Positions 1-5,853 of a stretch of DNA of 6,770 bases are shown piece after piece. The notes under the pieces were generated by a model, which did no database searches, had not been told where the DNA came from, and worked only from the letters and a program-made list of their open reading frames with translations. Each line of letters begins with the position of its first letter. Position 1 is the stretch's first letter. The stretch is from an uncultured Eubacteriales bacterium (lineage in GTDB: Bacteria; Bacillota; Clostridia; Christensenellales; Aristaeellaceae): positions 1 through 6,770 of the forward strand of contig USCW01000089.1 in assembly GCA_900553315.1 (NCBI GenBank), read 5' to 3'. Position numbers and translations under genes: made by a program.

Positions 1-8
1 GAAGGGGT

Positions 9-52
9 CTGGGGAGGAGGGGCTTCTCTCAGAGAAGCCGCCTCCTCCCCAG
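9..52. repeat. GC-rich palindromic repeat, copy 1
   Basis: Near-perfect inverted repeat. The left arm (9-29) and right arm (31-52) are complementary except for one bulged G at 40. The centre is CTTCTCT-C-AGAGAAG, so the real loop would be about 3 bases and the stem about 20 bp. The outer part is G-rich on the left and C-rich on the right, ending in CTGGGG / CCCCAG. No T-run follows on either strand, so it does not look like a canonical intrinsic terminator. The core and the outer CTGGGG edge recur at 1739-1786 and 6708-6749, and the core alone at 6632-6673, so I treat it as one member of a dispersed family. Confidence 0.8.
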
Positions 53-85
53 AATTCCCCCTGCACAGTCTTTCCGGGAGGGAGC

Positions 86-127
86 GCGAGGGAGGGGGCC
101 TTTCTTCAGAAAGGCCCCCTCCCTCGC
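86..127 (-). terminator. Perfect GC-rich hairpin just after guaB
   Basis: The arms 86-105 and 108-127 are perfectly complementary over 20 bases; sterically about 19 bp can pair around a TTCA loop. It starts 13 bases beyond the guaB stop codon, a typical place for transcription termination of guaB. No U-tract follows the stem on the minus strand, so it may end or stabilise the transcript 3' end in a non-canonical way. It resembles the other palindromes of the window in layout (G-run, pyrimidine-rich inner arm, tiny loop, C-run), but its core is CCTTTCT/AGAAAGG rather than CTTCTCT/AGAGAAG. Confidence 0.5.
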
Positions 128-140
128 AATATCTATATCC

Positions 141-1598
141 TTACTTGTTGCTAGAATAGTTGGGAGCTTCCTTGGTGATGGTGATGTCGTGGGGGTGGCT
201 CTCGACTAGACCCGCGCCGGTAATGCGGATGAACTCGCCGTTCTTGCGCAGATCGTCAACGTTGGGCGCACCGCAGTAGCCCATGCCGGAGCGCAGACCG
301 CCCATCATCTGGAATACGGTGTCCGCCACCGGTCCCTTGTAAGGCACGCGGCCTTCCACACCTTCGGGCACCAGCTTCTTCGCATCTTCCTGGAAGTAAC
401 GATCCTTGCTGCCGTCCGCCATGGCCGCCAGCGAACCCATGCCGCGATATACCTTGAAGGAACGACCCTGATACAGCTCCACATCGCCGGGAGCCTCTTC
501 CGTGCCCGCCAGCAGACTGCCCAGCATCACGCAGGACGCGCCCGCCGCCAGCGCCTTGGTAATGTCGCCGGAATACTTGATGCCGCCGTCGCCGATCACC
601 TTGATGCCGTGCTTGTCGGCCTCCTCCGCGCAGTCCGCAATGGCAGTAATCTGCGGTACGCCAATGCCCGCCACCACACGCGTGGTGCAGATGGAGCCCG
701 GGCCAATACCGACCTTCACACAGTCAACGCCCGCGCTGATCAGATCATGCGTCGCCGCCGCCGTCGCCACATTGCCCGCAAACAGCTGAATGTTCGGATA
801 ACGCTTGCGAATGGCCTCCACCTGATGCAGCACGCCCACGGAATGACCGTGCGCCGTGTCGATGGAGATCACGTCCACCTTGGACGCCAGCAGCGCGTCA
901 ATGCGATCAAACACATCGTGCGTTACGCCCACCGCCGCACCGCACAGCAGTCGGCCGTTGGCGTCCTTCGCGCTGTTGGGATACTTGGTGTTCTTTTCAA
1001 TATCCTTAATGGTAATCAGGCCGCGCAGATTATAGTTTTCATCCACAATAGGCAGCTTCTCAATACGGTGAGCAGCCAGAATCTTCTGAGCCTCCTCCAG
1101 CGTGGTGCCCACGGGAGCAGTCACCAGATTCTTGCTGGTCATCACTTCGCCGATGGGGCGGGAATAATCCTGCTCAAACCGCAGATCGCGGTTGGTCAGA
1201 ATGCCCACCAGCTTGCCGTCGCGGGTGATCGGCACGCCGCTGATGCGATAACGCGCCATCAGGTTTTCCGCGTCCTGAATCAAATGCTCGGGTGAGAGGA
1301 AGAAGGGGTCGGTGATGACGCCGTGCTCGGAGCGCTTGACCTTGTCCACCTGTGCCGCCTGTTCGGCAATGGTCATATTCTTGTGAATGATGCCCAGACC
1401 GCCCTCGCGTGCCATCGCAATCGCCATCCGAGCGTCCGTCACCGTATCCATGGCCGCAGACATCAGCGGGATATTCAGCCGGATCACAGGGGTCAGCTGC
1501 GTGGACAGATCCACATCCTTGGGCAGCACCTCGCTGCGGTGCGGCACCAGCAATACGTCATCAAAGGTCAAGCCTTCCCGAACAACCTTCTGAAGCAT
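141..1598 (-). CDS. guaB: IMP dehydrogenase
   Basis: Inosine-5'-monophosphate dehydrogenase, the cytosolic enzyme that oxidises IMP to XMP with NAD+, the committed step of GMP synthesis. The 485-residue length is normal for the bacterial family. The N-terminal barrel strand begins LTFDDVLLVP (10-19). Two CBS domains are inserted at roughly residues 94-200. The catalytic loop GIGPGSICTTR (297-307) carries the active-site Cys304. The phosphate-binding IGDGGI segment is at 335-340, the YRGMGS segment at 384-389, and the mobile-flap Arg-Tyr pair at 400-401. The start is set by an AGGAGG-type site 6 bases upstream. It has its own promoter between itself and the ATPase gene, and the predicted leader is only about 50 bases, too short for a purine riboswitch. 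Nothing is missing or broken. Identification is near certain. Confidence 0.98.
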   Translation of the reverse strand: MLQKVVREGLTFDDVLLVPHRSEVLPKDVDLSTQLTPVIRLNIPLMSAAMDTVTDARMAIAMAREGGLGIIHKNMTIAEQAAQVDKVKRSEHGVITDPFFLSPEHLIQDAENLMARYRISGVPITRDGKLVGILTNRDLRFEQDYSRPIGEVMTSKNLVTAPVGTTLEEAQKILAAHRIEKLPIVDENYNLRGLITIKDIEKNTKYPNSAKDANGRLLCGAAVGVTHDVFDRIDALLASKVDVISIDTAHGHSVGVLHQVEAIRKRYPNIQLFAGNVATAAATHDLISAGVDCVKVGIGPGSICTTRVVAGIGVPQITAIADCAEEADKHGIKVIGDGGIKYSGDITKALAAGASCVMLGSLLAGTEEAPGDVELYQGRSFKVYRGMGSLAAMADGSKDRYFQEDAKKLVPEGVEGRVPYKGPVADTVFQMMGGLRSGMGYCGAPNVDDLRKNGEFIRITGAGLVESHPHDITITKEAPNYSSNK

Positions 1599-1604
1599 GA
1601 GACG

Positions 1605-1613
1605 ACCTCCTCC
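1605..1613 (-). promoter_or_regulatory. Strong ribosome binding site of guaB
   Basis: On the minus strand this reads GGAGGAGGT, almost the full anti-Shine-Dalgarno complement, 6 bases before the ATG at 1598. It fixes the guaB start and predicts high translation. Confidence 0.85.
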
Positions 1614-1652
1614 TCTTTCCTACAGCGTATATATATCTATGGGTTGTCCGTC

Positions 1653-1681
1653 ATTTTATCAAAACCCTCCCCGAAAGTCAA
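1653..1681 (-). promoter_or_regulatory. Sigma-A promoter of guaB
   Basis: On the minus strand there is TTGACT (1676-1681), a 17-base spacer, and TAAAAT (1653-1658), preceded by TGA so that it also has an extended -10 TG. Both hexamers match the vegetative consensus at 5 of 6 positions. Predicted transcription starts near 1646, giving a leader of about 50 bases. This promoter lies between the ATPase stop and guaB, so guaB need not depend on read-through from the upstream pair. A second, weaker arrangement (TTGATA, 17 bases, TAGATA) lies just downstream. Confidence 0.7.
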
Positions 1682-1738
1682 TGCCGTATCCGGGGGATTT
1701 GTGACCAGAGGAGAGAAGACGGGAGCAGACGGGAGATT

Positions 1739-1786
1739 CTGGGGAGGCTGCGGAACTTCTCTTTAGAGAAGCGGTCTCTCCCCCAG
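1739..1786. repeat. GC-rich palindromic repeat, copy 3, overlapping the ATPase stop codon
   Basis: The core is CTTCTCT-TT-AGAGAAG with outer CTGGGG (1739-1744) and CCCCAG (1781-1786). The inner arms outside the core are not complementary: one side carries TGCGGAA, the other CGGTCTC. On the minus strand it aligns with the copy at 6708-6749 over about 42 bases, with only a few differences, including the asymmetric TTCCGCA arm. It overlaps the 3' end of the P-type ATPase gene, encoding the last residues and the TAA. Confidence 0.75.
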
Positions 1787-4165
1787 CGTTGCCCGTTCCG
1801 CTCTGCGTTTTTCGAGGCGCTTTTCGGTGCGGGTGATGAGGAACATGAGGAAAAAGGCTAGGATGGAAAGCACGAGGAAAAGGAGAATGGCGATGGGCTG
1901 CCCTTGAAGATGCGCAAGGTAGAAAACCTTGTTGGCGAAAAGCACAGCACCTGCCATGCCGAGGAGCATCGCGGAAAAGAGCACGATGCGGTTGCGGTTT
2001 AGGGGCAAACACACGCGGAAAAGCACCATCAACCCCACCATAGCCGTGACCAGCGTCGCCAGCGTGCTGTCCATGTCCGTGGGCAGACCGAAGGCCTCGC
2101 CGCAGACCATCGCCAGCGAGGAGCAGACCGTTACGGCGATCGCGCCCGGAAGCGCCCGGCTCAAAACCGTCTGCAGGAAGTTCCCGCGTACCCGCTCCTG
2201 ATTCGGCTCCAGGGCGAGGAAAAAGGACGGAATGCCTACCGTCAGACTGCTTACCAGCGTCAGCTGAATGGGCTGGAAGGGATAGGTCAGCGGCAGCACA
2301 AGCATCAAAACCGACAGCATGAAGGAGTACAGCGTCTTGACCAGAAACAGCGACGAGGCACGGGTAATGTTGTTGATGACCCGGCGACCCTCGCCCACGA
2401 TCTCGGGCATTGCGGCAAAATCAGCGTTCATCAGCGTCAACTGCGCCGCGTGCTTGGCCGCGTCCGCACCGCCCGCCATGGCAATGGAGCAGTCTGCCGC
2501 CTTCAGGGCAGGAATGTCGTTCACGCCGTCGCCTGTCATGGCGACGCTGTGACCGGCGGCCTTCAGAGCCTCGACCAGCTTGCGCTTCTGCTCGGGGGTC
2601 ACGCGGCCGAAGATCGTGCAGCGCTCCGCCGCCTCGGCCAAGGCCGCATCGTCCGTCAGCGTTGTTGCATCTACAAAATTTTCCCAGCCGGGCATGCCTA
2701 CCCGGCGGGCAATGTTCGCCACCGTGCGGGGATCGTCGCCGCTGATGACCTTCAGCGTCACGCCCTGACGGCGGAAATAGTTCAGCGTTTCGGTCACGTT
2801 GTCCCGCAGCACGTCGGAAAGACAGCACAGCCCCAGCGGCTCCAAGGGCTCTGGCAGCTTTTCGCCGTCGATTATGCCCTTGCCTGCCGCAAGCACCATA
2901 ACGCGCAGTCCCTGCCGGGCCGCCGCTTCGATCTGCGGCTGAATCCGCGCCAGCGCCGGTGCATCCAGCACAAAGGAGGGTGCGCCCATGACCAGCGTCC
3001 GCCCGTCCGCAAAGGACACGGCGGATTTTTTGCGTGCGGAGGAAAAGGGCAGGGTCGCCGTGACCTCGGCGGAAACGGCGGGGACGAAGGCGCGAAGCGC
3101 CCGCATGGTGGGCGTGGGATCGTCAAAGGCGCTGAGAAAGCGGCCTAGATCGGAGCGGAGGCTTTCTGCGTCCCCTGTCAGGGGAATCAGCTCCTGCACC
3201 TCCATCTCGCCCTTGGTCAAGGTGCCCGTTTTGTCCAGACAGAGGGTATCCACACGCGCCAGCGTCTCAATGCCGTAGAGCTCCTGTACCAGCGTCCCCT
3301 TTTGGCCTAAGCGCACCACGCCCACCGCCAGCGCGACGCTGGTCAGCAGGATCAACCCTTCGGGGATCATACCGATCATGGCGGCAACGGTGGTGGGGAT
3401 CGCCGTCTCCAGCGGCGCGTGGGTCAGGAAATACTGCTTGAGGAAAAGCAGGAGACCCAGCGGGCATAGGAGGATGCTGACCAGCCGCACCAGCTTGTTC
3501 AGGTCGGTCATCAGCACCGACTTGGGCGGCTTGATGGCCTTGGCCTCCTTCACCAGACGGCTGGCATAGCTGGCCTCGCCTACACGCGTCAGATGGTAGA
3601 CGATGCGCCCCTCCATCAAATAGCTGCCGGAAAAGAGCTCGTCTCCCGGCTTTTTGCTGATGGGGTCGCTTTCGCCGGTAAGCAGGGATTCGTTCACCGT
3701 GCCGCCGCCGGAGATCATTTCACCATCGGCCAGCACCTGATCCCCCGCCCGGGCGATGACCAGATCGCCCTGCACCAGCTCTTCGCTGCGGCAGGAGCGC
3801 TCTTTGCCATCGCGGAGCACACAGGCGGTGGGGGCGTTCAGCAGCTTCAGGCGGCGAAGGGTCTTGCGGGCGCGAAGCTCCTGAAAGGTGCCGATAAAGG
3901 TGTTGGAGAACACCACGCCCAGAAACATCATGTTGCGATAGGAGCCCACCAGCAGCAGACAGAAGGCCAGCGCGAAGTTCAGCAGATTGAACAGGGAGAA
4001 GAAGTTCTCCGCCAGAATTTGCCAAACGGACTTGCCGGGGTCCTCCTCACAGCGGTTGTCATAGCCGAATTCCGCACGGCGCTTGGCTTCGGTCTCCGTC
4101 AGACCTGTGTCCGGGGTGGGCGGCAGGTCGAGGGGGACGGACTGCCGACGCAGGATGTTTTTCAT
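1763..4165 (-). CDS. CtpE-like P-type cation-transporting ATPase
   Basis: An 800-residue membrane pump with every core P-type ATPase element: actuator loop TGES (163-166), M4 motif PEGL (268-271), phosphorylation motif DKTGTLT (311-317, Asp311), SGDDPRTVANIA (475-486) and the hinge MTGDGVNDIPALKAAD (543-558). Membrane segments are visible at about 50-72, 75-93, 225-247, 257-283, 603-626, 633-652, 671-690, 702-720, 728-747 and 756-777, giving the usual ten. There is no N-terminal heavy-metal CxxC domain or CPC motif, which argues against a copper or zinc pump. The stretch from PEGL through LVQELYGIETLARVD to DKTGTLT resembles mycobacterial CtpE, for which calcium uptake has been proposed; calcium or another divalent cation is an inference here. 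GGAAAGG (4174-4180) lies 8 bases before the ATG, inside the preceding HAD gene, with an ATGA overlap that suggests translational coupling. The stop and last residues lie in a palindromic repeat. Confidence 0.93.
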   Translation of the reverse strand: MKNILRRQSVPLDLPPTPDTGLTETEAKRRAEFGYDNRCEEDPGKSVWQILAENFFSLFNLLNFALAFCLLLVGSYRNMMFLGVVFSNTFIGTFQELRARKTLRRLKLLNAPTACVLRDGKERSCRSEELVQGDLVIARAGDQVLADGEMISGGGTVNESLLTGESDPISKKPGDELFSGSYLMEGRIVYHLTRVGEASYASRLVKEAKAIKPPKSVLMTDLNKLVRLVSILLCPLGLLLFLKQYFLTHAPLETAIPTTVAAMIGMIPEGLILLTSVALAVGVVRLGQKGTLVQELYGIETLARVDTLCLDKTGTLTKGEMEVQELIPLTGDAESLRSDLGRFLSAFDDPTPTMRALRAFVPAVSAEVTATLPFSSARKKSAVSFADGRTLVMGAPSFVLDAPALARIQPQIEAAARQGLRVMVLAAGKGIIDGEKLPEPLEPLGLCCLSDVLRDNVTETLNYFRRQGVTLKVISGDDPRTVANIARRVGMPGWENFVDATTLTDDAALAEAAERCTIFGRVTPEQKRKLVEALKAAGHSVAMTGDGVNDIPALKAADCSIAMAGGADAAKHAAQLTLMNADFAAMPEIVGEGRRVINNITRASSLFLVKTLYSFMLSVLMLVLPLTYPFQPIQLTLVSSLTVGIPSFFLALEPNQERVRGNFLQTVLSRALPGAIAVTVCSSLAMVCGEAFGLPTDMDSTLATLVTAMVGLMVLFRVCLPLNRNRIVLFSAMLLGMAGAVLFANKVFYLAHLQGQPIAILLFLVLSILAFFLMFLITRTEKRLEKRRAERATLGERPLL

Positions 4166-4809
4166 AGCGTATGCCTTTCCAGAATCCAGTCGCCTGCTTC
4201 GCGCAGGGAGGGCAGTACGGGCACGCCGGCGGTGCGCAGGGTTGCGTCCGGCTGGTGGCCGCCGGAGATCAGCAGACAGGCACAGCCCATGGCGTGGGCG
4301 GTCTCCGCGTCGTGGAGGGTATCGCCGAGGAACACCGCTTCCTCCGGGGATAAGCCGGAGCGCTTCATATAATCTACGCCCATCTGTACCTTGCTGATGG
4401 CATAAATATCGCTCAGACCCATGACCTCATCGAAGCACCCGGTCAGTTCGGGATACTGGGCCAGCTGCTCCTTCAGCAGACGTTCCTGCGAAGCGGAGAG
4501 GATCACCTGCCGCAGACCCGCGTCATGAAGGCGGCGGGCGGTTTCGGCGGCGTGGGGGGTGAGGGGCGTACCGGGGAAATTCTCATGATAGCCGCGGGAC
4601 CATTCGTCCGCGATGGCATAAAACATCTCGTCGGAAACGCCCATATCCCGATAATAATCCTGCACGGGGAAGCGGAACAGGCGGCGGTATTCCTCCGCGT
4701 TGGTCTGCCGAATACCGTGGCGGGCGAAAACTTCATTATTGATACGGACGACCAGCGGCACATCGGCGACGGTGGTGCCGTTCCAGTCCCAGAATACGGT
4801 TTTGAGCAT
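4162..4809 (-). CDS. HAD-family hydrolase (phosphoglycolate phosphatase-like)
   Basis: A 215-residue haloacid dehalogenase-superfamily protein, probably a cytosolic phosphatase of unknown substrate. Motif I is DWNGT (8-12): Asp8 is the nucleophile, and the usual second Asp is Asn10, a variant I recall from one HAD subgroup. Motif II is the Ser105 region (VILSASQ), the motif III lysine is probably Lys140, and motif IV is GDTLHDAETA (162-171). A helical cap occupies about 15-85. The frame stays open upstream to 5037, but the promoter at 4861-4889 lies inside that extension, and the extension looks like translated non-coding DNA. I therefore start at 4809, where GGAAGG is 9 bases upstream; the ATG at 4818 directly abuts the same site and is less likely. 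It ends in a 4-base overlap with the ATPase gene, suggesting a linked role, but the substrate cannot be read from the sequence. Confidence 0.9.
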   Translation of the reverse strand: MLKTVFWDWNGTTVADVPLVVRINNEVFARHGIRQTNAEEYRRLFRFPVQDYYRDMGVSDEMFYAIADEWSRGYHENFPGTPLTPHAAETARRLHDAGLRQVILSASQERLLKEQLAQYPELTGCFDEVMGLSDIYAISKVQMGVDYMKRSGLSPEEAVFLGDTLHDAETAHAMGCACLLISGGHQPDATLRTAGVPVLPSLREAGDWILERHTL

Positions 4810-4818
4810 CTTATTCAT

Positions 4819-4837
4819 CCTTCCATGGGGCGGAAAG
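4819..4837 (-). promoter_or_regulatory. Leader hairpin that would cover the HAD ribosome binding site
   Basis: In the minus-strand transcript, CUUUCC (4832-4837) can pair with GGAAGG (4819-4824) around a 7-base loop, with one G-U pair. GGAAGG is the ribosome binding site for the start at 4809. Just upstream, GGAA and UUCC within 4841-4853 can form a second small hairpin, and the two sets of arms could also pair with each other instead. The stems are short, so regulation is only a possibility. Confidence 0.3.
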
Positions 4838-4860
4838 CCCGGGAAATAGTTCCTTTTTTC

Positions 4861-4889
4861 ATGATAGGTTTCGGGGAAAGATATGTCAA
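4861..4889 (-). promoter_or_regulatory. Sigma-A promoter of the HAD/ATPase pair
   Basis: On the minus strand there is a perfect TTGACA (4884-4889), a 17-base spacer and TATCAT (4861-4866, 5 of 6 matches). Predicted transcription starts near 4854, giving a leader of about 45 bases before the HAD ATG. Its place inside the upstream open frame is the main reason for choosing the shorter HAD start. Confidence 0.8.
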
Positions 4890-4947
4890 GGCTTGCGCGG
4901 GGTGGAAAAATGAGAATACTGTGAACTTTTTCCGGAAGGATCGTATC

Positions 4948-4995
4948 ATGGAAAAGAATGAAAACGGTCAAGAATTGGTACGGTTCGACTGTTAA
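4948..4995 (+). CDS. Possible 15-codon small ORF (leader peptide?)
   Basis: An ATG frame of 15 codons (MEKNENGQELVRFDC) is preceded by GGAAGGA with 7 bases of spacing, a plausible ribosome binding site. It lies on the plus strand in the AT-rich divergent region, upstream of the predicted promoter of the secreted-protein gene, so it would need its own promoter; I see only weak candidates. It has no run of a single amino acid and no terminator behind it, so it does not fit a classical attenuation leader. Chance is a real possibility. Confidence 0.15.
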   Translation: MEKNENGQELVRFDC

Positions 4996-5069
4996 TATGC
5001 AGCATTCCCGGATAAAATGAACTGTTAGCATACGCAAACAGTAAAAATATGTCGATTTCAGTAAGATGC

Positions 5070-5098
5070 TTGAAAATTGTCAATAAATGGATTATTAT
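5070..5098 (+). promoter_or_regulatory. Sigma-A promoter of the secreted-protein gene
   Basis: TTGAAA (5070-5075), a 17-base spacer and TATTAT (5093-5098), each matching the consensus at 5 of 6 positions. Transcription should begin near 5105, about 48 bases before the ATG. Confidence 0.75.
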
Positions 5099-5107
5099 TC
5101 CAAATAA

Positions 5108-5125
5108 TGTAACGGGGTCGTTACA
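5108..5125. promoter_or_regulatory. Perfect palindrome at the transcription start (candidate operator)
   Basis: TGTAACG (5108-5114) and CGTTACA (5119-5125) are perfect inverted arms of 7 bases around GGGT. The site begins about 10 bases after the -10 box, exactly where a bound repressor would block initiation. In RNA it could also form a short 5' hairpin. I cannot match it to a named regulator: its spacing differs from the 14-base CcpA cre site, and it lacks the BlaI/CopY TACAnnTGTA core. Confidence 0.5.
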
Positions 5126-5152
5126 AATGATAATTTTTCTGGAGGCTTTCCC

Positions 5153-5680
5153 ATGAAGAAGATCGTTGCTCTGGTTCTGGCTCTGGTTATGGTGCTGGGC
5201 TGCACCGCTGCGCTGGCGGATACCTATGGTCTGGGTATTTCTTCCAGCATTGGTTCCTCGAAGGATGCTGCCGACGGCAAGGATGGCAATGCTCAGGTAG
5301 ATTCTACAGTATGTGCCTTGGCTGTGGATGCGGACGGCAAGATTGTTTCCTGCCTGTTTGATGTAGCGCAGACCAAGATCGGTTTCTCTGCTGCTGGCGC
5401 GATCACCGCTGACAAAACGGCTGAAGTGAAGTCCAAGCAGGAGCTGGGCGACGACTATGGCATGCGGGGCGCCTCTGGCATTGGCAAGGAATGGAATGAG
5501 CAGGCGGATGCGCTGGCGGCTTATTGCGTAGGCAAGACCTACGAAGAAGTCGTGGCGGGCGTGGCTGCGGATGAGAAGGGCTATCCCACCGGTGCTGATG
5601 TGGTGAGCGGCTGCACCATGAAAATCAACGCTTTCCTGAAGGCGCTGGAAAAGGCCTACACCATGGCTACCGCGAAGTAA
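5153..5680 (+). CDS. Small secreted protein with FMN-attachment-like motif
   Basis: A 175-residue exported protein. Residues 1-22 form a signal peptide: Lys-Lys, a hydrophobic stretch to about residue 16, then either VLGC (lipidation at Cys17 if a lipoprotein; Leu at -2 is atypical) or ALA-D (signal peptidase I cleavage after Ala22). The body has a strand-like segment ending in DADGKIVSCLFD (59-70), then KQELGDDYGM (95-104) and SGIGKEWNEQ (108-117), a pattern I recall from secreted Clostridia proteins. Near the end, DVVSGCT (149-155) lines up with the Dxx(S/T)GAT site where ApbE attaches FMN to threonine, but with Cys154 for Ala. This suggests an FMN-binding-domain relative, without proof of flavinylation. 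The mature part has four cysteines (54, 67, 125, 154). GGAGG at 5141-5145, 7 bases upstream, fixes the start. It is a single-gene unit between its own promoter and terminator. Confidence 0.88.
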   Translation: MKKIVALVLALVMVLGCTAALADTYGLGISSSIGSSKDAADGKDGNAQVDSTVCALAVDADGKIVSCLFDVAQTKIGFSAAGAITADKTAEVKSKQELGDDYGMRGASGIGKEWNEQADALAAYCVGKTYEEVVAGVAADEKGYPTGADVVSGCTMKINAFLKALEKAYTMATAK

Positions 5681-5696
5681 GAATAGGCTGTCAACG

Positions 5697-5733
5697 AGCT
5701 CCCGAAGAATGCTGGTATTCTTCGGGAGCTTTT
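5697..5733 (+). terminator. Intrinsic terminator of the secreted-protein gene
   Basis: A perfect 14-bp stem (5697-5710 with 5717-5730) with a 6-base loop (GCTGGT), followed by TTTT (5730-5733). It begins 17 bases after the stop codon and separates this gene from the ParA gene. Confidence 0.92.
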
Positions 5734-5770
5734 GCGTTCTGCCATTCTGCACTTTCTCGATTGCGCCGCC

Positions 5771-5799
5771 TTTACAATGCTTGCAAAAGCTGGTAAAAT
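5771..5799 (+). promoter_or_regulatory. Extended -10 promoter of the ParA gene
   Basis: TTTACA (5771-5776), a 17-base spacer and TAAAAT (5794-5799), preceded by TGG so that the extended -10 TG is present. It lies downstream of the terminator at 5697-5733 and would start transcription near 5806. A short palindrome, GATA-gct-TATC (5802-5812), straddles the predicted start. Confidence 0.7.
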
Positions 5800-5853
5800 A
5801 AGATAGCTTATCGAAAAACAGAGGACGCCGGAAAGCGCGAAAGGCGGCAGAGC

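Larger units (their letters stand above)
4810..5152. other. Divergent intergenic region between the HAD and secreted-protein genes
   Basis: This 343-base stretch is clearly more AT-rich than the coding regions. It holds the minus-strand promoter and structured leader of the HAD/ATPase pair (4810-4889), the plus-strand promoter (5070-5098), palindrome (5108-5125) and ribosome binding site (5141-5145) of the secreted-protein gene, and between them about 180 bases with no recognisable gene. In that middle part I see a possible 15-codon reading frame (4948-4995), a direct repeat ACTGTTA (4988 and 5021) and a weak inverted pair ACTGTT / AACAGT (5021-5026 and 5037-5042). Confidence 0.7.

Noticed and set aside
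9..127. CRISPR array from the two adjacent palindromes
   Set aside because: The two units differ in core sequence and are not direct repeats with regular spacers.
609..1295. 228-codon plus-strand frame opposite guaB
   Set aside because: It is antisense to guaB, is low-complexity His/Arg/Ala-rich, and has no ribosome binding site context worth keeping.
1599..1652. Purine riboswitch upstream of guaB
   Set aside because: The predicted leader is about 50 bases and contains no purine-aptamer-like three-way junction.
1717..1735. Tandem AGACGGGAG direct repeat
   Set aside because: Two short copies 10 bases apart in purine-rich DNA; too little to claim a function.
3593..4372. 259-codon plus-strand frame opposite the start of the ATPase and the end of the HAD gene
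   Set aside because: It is antisense to two genes with intact catalytic motifs; long antisense frames are common in GC-rich coding DNA.
4841..4859. Plus-strand terminator (GGAA-atag-TTCC followed by T-run)
   Set aside because: The stem is only 4-5 bp, no plus-strand gene precedes it, and the T-run is simply the complement of the A-run after the minus-strand -10 box.
4810..5037. Upstream extension of the HAD gene to an ATG at 5037 (76 more residues)
   Set aside because: The best promoter lies inside it (4861-4889), it has no HAD homology that I can see, and a suitable ribosome binding site precedes the start at 4809.
5108..5125. CcpA catabolite-repression (cre) site
   Set aside because: The half-sites resemble cre, but the centre is 4 bases too long for the 14-base cre pattern, so I list it only as an unassigned palindrome.
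4946..5752. 268-codon open frame on the minus strand opposite the secreted-protein gene
   Set aside because: It runs antisense through a well-supported gene with a signal peptide, its promoter and its terminator, and its translation shows no recognisable domain.
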